Assembly (NCBI GenBank): GCA_037176905.1
Contig: JBBBWG010029544.1
Location: 1-31,830 of the forward strand
DNA from: Azolla pinnata
Lineage: Eukaryota > Streptophyta > Polypodiopsida > Salviniales > Salviniaceae
Length of the DNA stretch: 31,830 bases
Direction of reading: 5' to 3'
Positions 8,977-19,090 of this stretch are shown here, in pieces (within the stretch, counting starts at the first letter, position 1; the number at the start of each line of letters is the position of its first letter). Made by a program: the position numbers and the translations under genes. The notes beneath the pieces were generated by a model. That model was not told where the DNA came from, did not search any database, and saw only the letters and a program-made list of their open reading frames with translations.

Positions 8977-10920
8977 GTGAGATCGGTTATATTGGTTTGA
9001 CTGCGAGCCATTGTTTGTTTAACAAAATTGGCTTGGACCAGTAGTTAAAATTACGACTGATCCGATCAGATCAGATCACGAGAAGCAGCCCGAATGGAAT
9101 CGTTGTCAGTTGGACATTATGCCAATAACAAAATGGTTGGCTGGTATTGGACGGTAGGATTGTATATGTCCACTGTCACTATTGATTGACCGAATATGGT
9201 TTGAAAAGGTCTGCCAATTGGGAAAGTTGGGTTGTCTATGATTGAATCAAGAATAGGATATAGTGCATAAGAACAATTGGGGTCAAAATAAAACAACCAC
9301 CAACTTTCCTGACAACATGATAGTGACCTTATGATGTCCCATTTTCCATGATTAAACTAAGTAGATACTGTTATATCAAAGAGCAACATGTAAAAGATTT
9401 GAGTTAAGGGCAATAATGGGGCTAATATAAAAACTAGCTAATCAGCTAGATTCAACAATTATAGAATTTGGAGGTGCACAGGCAATCAGGCCGATAATAT
9501 ATTGGCACAAGGGCCAGCGGCAGCAATTAGAAATATTGTCCAAGGGCCGATTCCACATAGTAGAGCTAGCATGACAAAAGCACCAATTCCTGATTGAGTG
9601 CAAATTGCCGTAGTGCGACATTAGGCACTATTATCATACTGATATTGCCCCGTCCTCCGTCCATTAAAGATCTTGTTTGTCGTCATGCGCCAGCCGTTCA
9701 GCGATATATGTCGCCGCCGAAAAAGCTCCTCTTTGTAATCTTGTTGGTTTGTGGGGCAGGATATTGAATCTCTTGTCCAAGGAATCTCCGCCAGATTCCT
9801 CCAAGCAAAAGCACACATCACGCTACATCCAATCAATCTTCTAAATTGTAGCATTTCTCAATATCGCCAGTTGATAGCTAACCATGCATGAACGAGCGTA
9901 TATTATATAGGCACCGGCCAGATTAATCCGGAGCGCACCTCGGCTTGACATATCTACATAGATAGGTATAGGTCTACAATATTCATGTCGTTAAATCGAT
10001 TCCGTTTTTTAAATTAACGAGTGTTTAATCCGATCCGATGATCTGACAATTAGCCCATAATCAAAGGACCAGCTGATCATCTAGGTCTGCATGCAGCTGA
10101 ACCTGATCATGTAATTTGCAACAGATAATACAGCATCTACACATACATTATTATTCTCAAGGACAAGACAATTCGACTGCGTAATAAGAGATCAAATTAG
10201 GGGCATAATCGGATCATATCATGAATATAATATTGCAAGTGGTTCACGGTTCGGACAAGATCGGAGCGTGGCCGCCAAAGTTAGCTAGCTCCATGTTGCT
10301 GAATCAGATCGCTCGACTGAGTACTGTTTATAATAACATTGTGGCCGGTATAATCATCGGGTTGCTCCTCCTCCGATTGTAAATGCAGTCCCCGACGCAA
10401 CATAATTGGTGTTAGAATACAAAATAAATACAAAATAAATCTAAAATTAGTTTAAAATAAACAAGTGGAATTACATTTTAGAAGTAATAATTCCCAAAAT
10501 ACCCCTATGACAATAAAACGTCTTGTAACCAACACCTCATGGAATATGAGTATATGCATAAAACGCAGCATTCGCAAGTTTTCCAAACACGAATGTAAGC
10601 TTGCAAACGTTTGCGAATATTGTGAGTCAATGTTACGTGTTTTGATTTTTTCCTTGTTTTTTTTTTAAAAACAAATCATAATATTTTTCTATCCGTTAGA
10701 AAAATTAATTTATATTTCGCAAAATTTCAGTATCTTATCAAATCTACCATGCTTCCGGTCTGAAAGATACTTTTGGTGAGATAATAAAATCTCGAATGCT
10801 CGAATCAATCTCGATTGCGTTTGCAACTCGGAAATGTATGGTCCGTTCTACGAGCATATGTAACCTTTCGTGATCGAATCGATCGGACAACACAAAATCG
10901 TTATCTTGCTCAATCTGTAT
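8977..10920. other. Intergenic DNA without recognised gene
   Basis: About 1.9 kb in which I recognise no coding family. The only open frame of note (9854-9621, minus) is 77 codons, has no recognisable motif and no supporting context. GATC words are frequent between 9050 and 10300. Base 10640 onward contains A/T homopolymers. Confidence 0.4.
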
Positions 10921-11452
10921 TCTTCATATCTCAAGTTTTAAGTTCTTTAAGATTGGGAGAAGAAAGAAAGAAAGAAAGAAAGATATTCTAAGACCACAAT
11001 TGGCCCATGAGGCAAAAATCCAACACAAAAAAGAAAAACCGAAAAAACAAACAAGAGATACTGTTAACAGTGACACAGCTTTTCCTAAGCCGCGAGAAGT
11101 TGGACAGATCTCGGGAGATTCCATGGCTTCGGAAAACGTGATCAGTTCCCAAAAGGATGACAGCGGCCATGAAAAGGCGGGCATTAGTATTAAATTGAAG
11201 TGCAGTCTAAATGCGATGCTTTACCAAAGGTCAGGTTGAAGGTCATGTGCAGGAGTTGCTGGTCATGTCGTAAGATGATGGGTCACGATCCATTTTCCGG
11301 CCTTTGTCCCCATCTTATGTTACCCGGACTAGGAAGAGGCTGCATGTGTTTTGGGGGGGGGAGATAAATAGCTTCAGATCATCACAGCCCGGGGACACGT
11401 CGATCAGGCGCTTGAGAAAAACCGACATCGTCGCCAGCGGCGGAGGAGGGAG
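10921..11452 (+). promoter_or_regulatory. Probable upstream region of the ERF gene
   Basis: This stretch lies between AT-rich spacer and the ERF start codon. It holds a (GAAA)n microsatellite at about 10962-10981, a run of eight G at 11353-11360 and a TATA-like GATAAATA at 11362-11369, about 85 bp before the ATG. The placement of a core promoter there is inference from spacing only. Confidence 0.35.
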
Positions 11453-13747
11453 ATGGAAGGACGGGCCACAATATGGGTAGGCGATCATCACCCATGGATC
11501 AGGGTGAATGCAAATCATGAGGCGGCGGCAGATCAAGAATCTTCTTCAAGCATTCATCGTGCAATCAGCTGCGCGATGATCGGTCCCATGGTCAGCGGCG
11601 GCGCAGCAGCAATGGCAGCGGCGGCAGCGGTGGCAGATCAAGGTTCTTCGAGCATTAATTATACAAGCATTAGTCACGATGCAAACCTCAACGATGCAAA
11701 CCTCAATGATGCAAACATCAATGATGCAAACATTAATGAGGCAAACGTTAGTGATACAAACATCAATGATGCAATCAGCTGCGTGATGATCGGTTCCACG
11801 GTCGACGGCGGCGCAGCGGCGATGGCGATGGCGATGGCGGCGGCAGATCAAGAATCTTCAAGCATTCATGATGCAAACATCAGGGATGCAAACATTCGGG
11901 AAGCAAATATTGCTGATGCAAGCACTAATGATGCAAACATTAATGATGTAATCAGCTGCATGATGATCGACTCCACGGGCGGCGGCGGCGGCGGCGGCGC
12001 AGCAGCAGCAGCAGCAGCAGCAATAGCGGGCGCCGTCGCGGCAGCAGATCAACGATCTTCGAGCGTTAATGATGCAAGCAATATTGAAGATGCAAGCATT
12101 AATGATGCAAGCAATATTAAAGATGCAAACATCAGCGACGGTGCAAGCATGGATGATGCAGTCAGATGCAAGGCGTCGATCGGTTCCGCGGGCGGCGCGA
12201 GGGCGGCAGCAACGGCGGGCGCGGAGGATCGACGGTCGTCGGGCATCGATGGAGCAGAAGACATCGGGGAGGCGAGAAACACGAGCGATGCGGGGAACAC
12301 GAGCGATGCAGCGAACACGATGATGGACGATGCGGAGGAGAACACGATGAGCGATGGAGCGAGAAGCATCGGGGAGGATGCTGCGAGGGGGGCGGCGGAC
12401 AGCTATCGCGGGGTGAGGAAGAGGAGGTGGGGGAAGTGGGTGTCGGAGATCCGGGAGCCGCGCAAGAGGACGCGAATCTGGCTGGGCTCGTACGCGAGCG
12501 CGGACATGGCGGCGCGCGCCTACGACGTGGCCGCGCTCTGCCTCAAGGGCCCACGCCATGCCCATCTCAACTTCCCCGCGCTCGCCGCCGCGCTCCCGCG
12601 GCCCGCGTCCCGCGCCCCGAGGGACATCCAGGTGGCCGCCCACTGCGCCGCCGCGCTCCGGATCGATCTCGCCAATCCGCACGACACCGATCGTCGCCGC
12701 CGCATCGTCATCGGTCCACATCGGCATTGGTACCACCAATATGCGCATGATCCATCCTCCTCCACCATCGCTGCAGCGTGTACTCCTACTAGTTGTAGTG
12801 GTGGTGCTGGTGATTGTGGTGCTGGTGGTGCTGGTGCTGGTGATTGTGGTGGTGCTGGTGATTGTGGTGGTGCTGGTGATTGTGGTGGTGCTGCTGGTGA
12901 TTGTGGTGGTGCTGGTGATTGTGGTGGTGGTGCTGGTGATTGTGGTGGTAGCACTAGTAGCAGTTGCAGTAGCAGTATGAGTACTAGTAGTATTAGCGCT
13001 GGCAGGAGGAGCAGTAATAATAATGGCAAGAGTAATAGTAGAAGCAGTTACAGAAGCAGTAGTAGAAGTAGAAGTACTAGTGGTAGTGGCGGCAGCGGCG
13101 CTGGTGGAGGCGGTGATGATGCTGGCAAGACTTGGAGTAGTGGCAGTAGTGCCATTAGTACTAATAACCACCACACTAATCATGGGATTAATGGATATTT
13201 CCCTCGGCTAATCGAGGCCTCTTCCAATGATTCATCCCTTAATTGCCCATCATCCCCCGAGTGCGCCACGTCCGATGCTCCGTCCATCGCCGGCGGCGCC
13301 CACGCCGATGCCCCGCTCCGCCATCGCGACGGATGTGACCATCCTCGATTCTCGCACCGCGGCTCGATGAACAATATCGTTCCCGACGCTGGCACTAATA
13401 GCTGCGGCGATCGGATCGGATCGCAGCGCAATAGTGCATTGCCGATGGCCGCGACGTCCGCATTAATGATCGCCTCGGGCGCTCCGCGTGATGCCAACGA
13501 TGGCGACGGGAATCTTCCAAGCCTGATCATCGCCGCCGGCGATGCGCATCTTGCGGCGCTGCTGCAGCTCGACCGCTTGATCGTGCCCGACAACATGGTG
13601 GCGATGTCGGAGGAGATCACGTGCGTGACCGAGTACGCCGCAAGCTCTTGCGATCCGATGGGCGGTTGCCATCATCATCATCATCATCACCACCACCACC
13701 ATCATCATCATGCACATCAGCAGGACATGTTTCTCTGGGACTATTGA
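11453..13747 (+). CDS. AP2/ERF transcription factor, DREB type, with long repetitive arms
   Basis: An intronless frame of 764 codons. A single AP2/ERF domain spans about residues 318-375 ([20 protein letters not shown], then [18 protein letters not shown] and HLNFP). It binds GC-box/DRE-like promoter DNA in the nucleus. Val and Glu at the diagnostic positions (WVSEIRE) indicate the DREB branch, and LPRPAS...PRDIQVAA after the domain recalls subgroup A-4 (TINY-like). The C-terminus, FLWDY, resembles the LWSY-type end of DREB proteins. The flanks are unusual. Residues 1-310 hold degenerate repeats of roughly 60-70 aa, with ADQxSSS, ISCxMIG and Ala/Gly runs around arrays of five-residue units ([10 protein letters not shown]). 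After the domain come a CGGAGD repeat, long Ser/Arg/Asn stretches, and a 14-His tract just before the end. Family members are usually 200-400 aa, so the length comes from simple-repeat growth. The ATG at 11453 is the first in frame; a later start is possible because the N-terminal arm is low complexity. Confidence 0.88.
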   Translation: MEGRATIWVGDHHPWIRVNANHEAAADQESSSSIHRAISCAMIGPMVSGGAAAMAAAAAVADQGSSSINYTSISHDANLNDANLNDANINDANINEANVSDTNINDAISCVMIGSTVDGGAAAMAMAMAAADQESSSIHDANIRDANIREANIADASTNDANINDVISCMMIDSTGGGGGGGAAAAAAAAIAGAVAAADQRSSSVNDASNIEDASINDASNIKDANISDGASMDDAVRCKASIGSAGGARAAATAGAEDRRSSGIDGAEDIGEARNTSDAGNTSDAANTMMDDAEENTMSDGARSIGEDAARGAADSYRGVRKRRWGKWVSEIREPRKRTRIWLGSYASADMAARAYDVAALCLKGPRHAHLNFPALAAALPRPASRAPRDIQVAAHCAAALRIDLANPHDTDRRRRIVIGPHRHWYHQYAHDPSSSTIAAACTPTSCSGGAGDCGAGGAGAGDCGGAGDCGGAGDCGGAAGDCGGAGDCGGGAGDCGGSTSSSCSSSMSTSSISAGRRSSNNNGKSNSRSSYRSSSRSRSTSGSGGSGAGGGGDDAGKTWSSGSSAISTNNHHTNHGINGYFPRLIEASSNDSSLNCPSSPECATSDAPSIAGGAHADAPLRHRDGCDHPRFSHRGSMNNIVPDAGTNSCGDRIGSQRNSALPMAATSALMIASGAPRDANDGDGNLPSLIIAAGDAHLAALLQLDRLIVPDNMVAMSEEITCVTEYAASSCDPMGGCHHHHHHHHHHHHHHAHQQDMFLWDY

Positions 13748-14822
13748 TTCACTTGAAATCAAACTCAATTTGTGTTTTCATCAAGCTGTTCGCATGCGTT
13801 CCGATCAAATTTTCTTTTTTCTTTGCTCTTCTTTGGCATCGGTTTGAATGAAGCCCGGCGGCACTCGGCTCTACCACACCACCCGAATTCGCGCGCCATT
13901 TCTCTTCCTTGATCTCCTTTTACTGGATCGCAGAAATTCGGTGAGCTTCGGACGTATTTTGTCAAGGGGTAAGCCACACATATCGGCTTCTTTCGGAGTA
14001 GCTCGAAAACCGAGTCTGCTGATAATGGTGAAAATCGTCCGACAGAAACTTGTCGATTCATCAAGGCTAGAGAGAAAGGCCAGTTCAAGTGCCTTCACTT
14101 GTTCCTTCCAAGTTTATGGCTCGATCTCGAGGAGAGCTCGGTCAGCACCTGATAAAAATGCAGTCGTAAACGATTATCGACTCGATTGCCTCTGTGTAAA
14201 AAGGTTGCCGGATGAGGACGAGTTTCCGTAAACCTGGCAACTTCTTGTAAATTGATTGAACCTTTCTATCACAACTCTAAAGTGTTGTCTTGTCCTCTGC
14301 CTATGCTAAAGTAAACGTTGTATGTTAGGTGCATTCTAATAATTAACGGAAAGGGCACTCTCTGGAACCAGTGTGCTTTTGTTACGTTGAAGTGCCTAGA
14401 TCTAATGTCGAATGTAACACGATGAACTAAAGGTATGGATATAAGCTTTCATAATTGTAGCAAAGGAGTTCTAGGACTTGCTTGCCAAAGTTTTCAAGTG
14501 TCTCGAGTGGTGAACCCAAATGTTATATCGTAGTCGACATGTACATGTGACCTCGACTTTAGATATAACCTCCTGAGTTTTTCGATTCACTAGTAGTAGA
14601 ATATTGTACTAAGAAAAATAGAGGCTCAGCACTCGTCAAGCTGATTATAGAAAAAGAATTGAGGAAAGAAAAGAAGAAAGAAGCTAGACTAAACCCAGTG
14701 GGTTTACCCATTTATAATTTATAAACCCAACAAACTTACCCTTGTTTTTAGTGATGCGAAATTAAGAATCTAATCTCTCTTACTTTTTAATTAAACGAAT
14801 CGTTTACAAATAATTTATAAAT
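13748..14822. other. Spacer downstream of the ERF gene
   Basis: This includes the presumed 3' UTR of the ERF gene and AT-rich DNA. Open frames at 13848-14231 and antisense to it have no recognisable motif. A perfect-arm palindrome, AAACCCAGTGGGTTT, lies at 14691-14705. No gene is supported. Confidence 0.4.
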
Positions 14823-15240
14823 GGGAGAATTACCAAAAAAAGGCCTGACAAAATCATAAATTACATTTTAACACCTAATGGAACAAAGTAATGTCTAATC
14901 TTAGCTTCCCACTAAAAATTAACGCCCAGTTAATTTCCGCTAGTATGATTTTATTCCTAATTGCTTCCCACCCAGTTGATCATGATTGATTCCCTTTTAA
15001 TATTCGTTTTTGGAATCTGATTAATAGACTAACGTGTTGATTTTGGTGTTAATCAAGTAATCAAGCATTAATCAATCAGTTCAGTTGATGTTAATTGAAC
15101 TCACAATTAATGGATTTGGCATTTAATCAATTAGTTGCACATTAATTTTTTTAAACTATGCGTCAATTTGTAATTTCCAATTTTGGTAGGCGTTAAAATG
15201 TAATTTATAATTTTGTTAGGCGTTCTAATGTAATTCTCCC
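14823..15240. mobile_element. MITE of 418 bp with long inverted termini (Mutator-like)
   Basis: The left end reads GGGAGAATTAC and the right end GTAATTCTCCC. The inverted similarity continues about 58 bp inward with few mismatches (for example ATAAATTACATTTTAAC on the left and its complement at about 15191-15207). Flanks are TTTATAAAT (14814-14822) and GTTATAAGT (15241-15249), matching at seven of nine bases, which suggests a 9-bp target duplication as made by Mutator-like transposases. The interior has no coding capacity. An 8-bp duplication (hAT) cannot be ruled out. Confidence 0.75.
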
Positions 15241-15431
15241 GTTATAAGTATATTAATAAAAATAATTTATAAATATATCAATAAAAAAATGAAAATTTTC
15301 ATATTTATAATTGATCTTCGTATATTTTATATTTCAATACACAGAAAATATAGAGGTAAACCCACAATGTCATGGGTTTATCCTACTGTGGCTTACCTTA
15401 TCAACAAGTCTTTATGTGAGCTTGTCGTATT

Positions 15432-15585
15432 GATTCTGACTTAAAGGCATTCAGTCATAATCCTACACATGGTAGTTTCGCGCCACTGGCTTTTCAAACA
15501 AGTGGAATGACCAATTATGTAAATTAACGGTTTCTCTCGTACTAAGTTGAATTACTATTGCGGCACCGCTCATCAGTAGGGTAAA
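15432..15585 (-). rRNA. Decayed antisense fragment of nuclear 25S rRNA (3' domain)
   Basis: The plus strand reads GATTCTGACTTAAAGGC, CGCGCCACTGGCTTTTCAA, TCTCTCGTACTA and ATCAGTAGGGTAAA in the order expected for the complement of the 3' domain of plant 25S rRNA. The part around 15528-15543 corresponds to the sarcin-ricin loop, with AGTACGAGAG retained and the following GG changed to AA. Similarity stops abruptly after GGGTAAA and before GATTCTGAC, so it is an isolated fragment of about 155 bp. Compared with the plant sequence I remember, many differences are C-to-T or G-to-A. It is not a functional rRNA gene. Confidence 0.85.
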
Positions 15586-15934
15586 CTTTCCGATTAGACA
15601 TCTCAATACTTCCTTCTCCCGCTATAGGATCGACGGACGACTTTCAATTCTCACCCCTAGCCCACAAGTAACTGGCCCTTTGATATAAACACTACGACAG
15701 AGAAGGTGAACGAATGGGTATGCTCGTAAACGGACTGTTTTCCTAATTCTCACTATTACAAATCGTCACCGAGCAGAAATAACCAACACGGCCAGCAGCA
15801 GCTCGAACGTGACGATGGTGGTGCGAAGCACCCAAAGGTCTCGGGGGAGTTTTTTGTACATGCCAGATTAACACTAACCATTCATCTGAAGAAGGTTACA
15901 GATGTAGGGCATGCGACGCATACATTTCATGTCA

Positions 15935-15965
<31 letters not shown>

Positions 15966-16079
15966 TGTACATAGTAGTATTATGTGTATGCAAGTATGTA
16001 GATTATACGTATGTGTTTACGTATACGTATGCATGTACGTATACGTATGTATGTACGTATATGTACGTATATGTACATG
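15935..16079 (+). repeat. ATGT/GTAC microsatellite region
   Basis: It starts with eight or more tandem TATG units (about 15935-15968) and continues as mixed TACGTATACGTATG and TATATGTACG words up to 16079. It is free of stops in one frame and so extends the PPR frame upstream as a run of Met, Tyr, Val and Cys. Confidence 0.9.
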
Positions 16080-16105
16080 GGTTACCTTCCTCCTGCGCAG
16101 AGCTC

Positions 16106-17875
16106 ATGTCGCCATGGATCGCTTCTCCTCCTCCTCCTCCACCGGCTCGCAGCAGCAGTGCCACGATCTCAGAATCAGGTCTCCATCGCCATGGATTCGA
16201 GGACATGGCCCCCCACGATCGCAACTCTCTGATGCGCCTCATCAAATCCTGCGGGACCCTCAAGAATCCCAGCCTGGCCCGCGCCTTGCTCTCCCGCTCC
16301 AAGCACCTGATCCCTCGCGACACCTACTTCACTGTCTCGGTGCTCAGCATGCTCGCCAAGTGCGGCGCCATGAGAGAAGCCGTCGAGGTGTTCGATCAGA
16401 TCCCCGCGCGCACCGTCGTGCCCTGGAACTCGCTCATCTCCGCCCTTGTGCAGAACGGGCAGCCCGAACTTGCTATTGATCGGTTCGTGCAGATGCAGGA
16501 CGAGGGCGTCGCCCCCGATGCCATCACGCTGACCTGCATCCTCAAAGCTTGCGCAAGCATGGGGTCTCTCGAGAGAGGTGCACAAATCCATGCCCTGATC
16601 GATGAGAACGGATGGCTGCAGCAAGATCTCCTGTTGGGGAATTCATTGGTGAGCATGTATTGCAAGTTGGGGCTGTTAGGGAAAGCCCACGAAATCCTGC
16701 GGCAGCTTCCTAGGAGGAATGCAGCATCATGGAGCCCGCTCCTATCAGGGTATGTCCACCATGGATATGGAGGCGAAGCGCTGCGGTGCTTCCGTGCTAT
16801 GCAGAGGGAGGGGATAAGTCCAGATTCCGTGAGTTTCATATGCATACTCAGAGCTTGTGGGAGCCTCGGGTGTGTCGAGGCTGGAGAAGAAATCCACGGC
16901 GAGGTCGCGAAGCAAGGGTTGCTAGAGAAAGACGTAATCCTCGGAACTGCGTTGGTGGACATGTACGCCAAATGCGGCGCACTCGGGAAAGCTCGCGAAG
17001 CTCTGCTGGCGCTTCCTGGAAGAAATGTGGTAACTTGGAGCGCGTTGATCGCCGGATATGTGCAGCATGGCCATGACGATGCTGCCTTACAATGCTATAT
17101 GGAGATGAGGGATGAGGGCATCCCCCCAGATGCTGTGGCCTTCATATCTGTTCTCGTGGCTTGTGGCGGGGTAGGTTCTCTGAACACAGGGAGCTCCATA
17201 CATTCAGAGGTGAAAGGCCGAGGGCTGCTAGCCACAGATATGGCCCTAGGAACCACGTTGTTGAACATGTATGCGAAATGTGGTGCCTTGGACATGGCAC
17301 GGGAGGTGTTCAGATTGCTTCCACATCGAGATATCGCAGCATGGAATGCTCTGATGGATGGGCATGCCCAGATGGGTGAAGCCCGATCTGTCTTCGAGAT
17401 CTTCAGACAGATCGGGCCTCGTGGTGTCATGGCAGACTCAGTCAGTTTCCTTATCCTGCTCAATGCATGTAGCCACTCTGGTCTCCTGTATGAAGGGCAA
17501 CAGGTCTTCGAAGGCATCGGCAGCAATGCCCTCATCTGTGGCCCCTCCTCTATGGAGCATTATACTTGCATGGTTGATCTCTTTGGCCGCGCTGGGCGCT
17601 TGGATCGAGTCGGACAGCTTCTTGACAGTGCACCATCGCAAGCTTACCCTCCGTTGCTCGATGCTGTGCTAGGTGTGTGCAGGAAGTGGGCCAACATAGA
17701 ACTCGGGAGATGGGCTTTGGAGAAATTGATAGAATCGGGTGCAAACTGCGCGGCTGCGCTTGCTTGTATGAGAAACATTTACAGTGCAGCTGATTGCCAT
17801 GCATCTGAACAGCACTTGGCTGTTGGGACACTCGGAGGGGCTGTAAAGAACCCCTTAGGTTGGGGATGTGAGTAG
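16106..17875 (+). CDS. PLS-class pentatricopeptide repeat protein, organelle RNA metabolism
   Basis: An intronless frame; from the ATG at 16106 it gives 589 aa. Open sequence continues upstream to 15911, but those 65 codons are translated microsatellite, so the start at 16106 (MSPWIASPPPPPPARSS) or 16205 (MAPHDRNSLM) is preferred. Most of the protein is PPR repeats of P, L and S types: VVPWNSLISALVQNG, PDAITLTCILKACASMGSLE, GNSLVSMYCKLG, WSPLLSGYVHHG, GTALVDMYAKCGALG, WSALIAGYVQHG, LLNMYAKCGALDMA, LLNACSHSGLLYEG and YTCMVDLFGRAGRLD. A short E-like segment follows (LDAVLGVCRKWANIELGRWA), and the frame stops soon after, without E+ or DYW. Such proteins bind organellar RNA and act in C-to-U editing, splicing or stability; without a DYW domain it would need a partner to edit. 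The Ser/Pro-rich N-terminus fits a transit peptide. The target RNA cannot be read from the sequence. Confidence 0.88.
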   Translation: MSPWIASPPPPPPARSSSATISESGLHRHGFEDMAPHDRNSLMRLIKSCGTLKNPSLARALLSRSKHLIPRDTYFTVSVLSMLAKCGAMREAVEVFDQIPARTVVPWNSLISALVQNGQPELAIDRFVQMQDEGVAPDAITLTCILKACASMGSLERGAQIHALIDENGWLQQDLLLGNSLVSMYCKLGLLGKAHEILRQLPRRNAASWSPLLSGYVHHGYGGEALRCFRAMQREGISPDSVSFICILRACGSLGCVEAGEEIHGEVAKQGLLEKDVILGTALVDMYAKCGALGKAREALLALPGRNVVTWSALIAGYVQHGHDDAALQCYMEMRDEGIPPDAVAFISVLVACGGVGSLNTGSSIHSEVKGRGLLATDMALGTTLLNMYAKCGALDMAREVFRLLPHRDIAAWNALMDGHAQMGEARSVFEIFRQIGPRGVMADSVSFLILLNACSHSGLLYEGQQVFEGIGSNALICGPSSMEHYTCMVDLFGRAGRLDRVGQLLDSAPSQAYPPLLDAVLGVCRKWANIELGRWALEKLIESGANCAAALACMRNIYSAADCHASEQHLAVGTLGGAVKNPLGWGCE

Positions 17876-19090
17876 TAAGCAACGCGAATGGACCGTAAAG
17901 GAGGTCATGTTGTGGGGTTTAGATGATGATGATGATGATGATGAGGCCATTGTAACCTTGTTTTGAAAACAGCCATTGCATGCACATGAATCAGTATCCT
18001 TGATGGATGTTTGCAGGATGGGCACCATGTCATCGCACAAGTCTAAACCCTAAACCCAACACGATCCTGGAACCATTTGTAAAGAGCCTATCTTTAAGCA
18101 AAATCAGCATCAAGTTCTAGAATCAGCGAGTGGTTTGCCTGTTATATGACAAGACACAAAAGGCCAGGAGATTGACAAGGGACAGAATGTTCCAGTCCTA
18201 GAGGGGTTGGGGGCATAAGTGGTAATGCTTTAATCTTTGGGGGTATTAAAGCTTATACTGGAAGAATAAAAGGAATTCCTATAGTGGCAATGGCTACCGA
18301 GAAGTTATTTCAGCTTTCAGATGGTGCTACTATGAAAGTCCCTAAGCTGCTGGAATATATCTGTTGCAATGTGCAGCATTTAATAACCACCAGATTATAT
18401 CTCTTTTCCTTTGAATAGCTGTTCTCTATTTGTAAGAACAAAATTACAATCAATCTGCTATATAGCCGGAATTACTATAAGAGATCCATGGATCAACTTT
18501 TGTCTAACTACGAATTGTGTTTACTAGTGCCACTGGATAAACTCTCATCAATTTTTATCACTACTGGATAAACTCCCATCAATTTTTATCACTACTGGAT
18601 AAACTCTCATCAATTTTTATAGAGTTCAAGCAAAATTATTTACTGTAAGAGCATCAAATAGATTCATATAGCAACCTCGTTTAACTATATACTAACCACT
18701 AAACAAACTCTTGTTCATAACATAAATTTCATGAAGTTCAAGCAGGAATGATCAATGTAGACTCATTCACAAACTCAAGAACAAAATCCAAGAGCAGTTA
18801 ACATAGATGCAGCGACCCTTGGGCCTCTCATTTATTAAAGCATCTCATCATAAATTATTAAATACACTCGAGAAGTTCTGCCAATTCAGCATGAAGATGT
18901 TAATCTCTTATTATATTCACGTTAACATTGCAATAGTGCAACAAAATGTATAATACACAGGCGCAAGAATGGAAGATAAGCTACTCGTCAGGAATGTTAC
19001 TGATGCTAAGAGCATTGCATGCCAAACTATTTAGCGCTTCATGCCCAAAACTAAGCAGTTCTATAGTCAGGCCACTTCGGTTCTACACAT
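17876..19090. other. Intergenic region with three simple repeats
   Basis: This lies between the convergent PPR and zinc-knuckle genes. It holds a (GAT)7 microsatellite at 17922-17942, a telo-box-like AAACCCTAAACCC at 18045-18057 and a tandem of three 31-bp units at 18528-18620. No gene is supported; the 3' UTRs of both neighbours probably fall here. Confidence 0.5.
18528..18620. repeat. Three tandem copies of a 31-bp unit
   Basis: The unit is CACTACTGGATAAACTC followed by YCATCAATTTTTAT, at 18528-18558, 18559-18589 and 18590-18620. The copies differ at only a few positions, so the expansion is recent. Confidence 0.9.

Noticed and set aside
9621-9854. 77-codon minus-strand frame
   Set aside because: No recognisable motif, no splice partner and no context; the length is within chance expectation for spacer DNA.
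12520-13029. Proline-rich frame with PPQSPAP repeats on the minus strand
   Set aside because: It is the antisense reading of the CGGAGD-coding repeat and lacks any independent support.
11858-13183. 441-codon open frame antisense to the ERF gene
   Set aside because: Its Thr/Ser-rich sequence is the complement of the GGT, GCA and AGT repeats of the ERF arms. The sense strand carries the AP2 domain, so this is a shadow.
15911-16105. Hydrophobic Met/Tyr/Val leader as a possible signal peptide or membrane segment of the PPR protein
   Set aside because: It is a translated ATGT/GTAC microsatellite. PPR proteins normally begin with a Ser/Arg-rich transit peptide, which is found at 16106.
18528-18620. 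A CRISPR-like array
   Set aside because: The three units are contiguous 31-bp tandem copies without spacers, in a eukaryotic genome.
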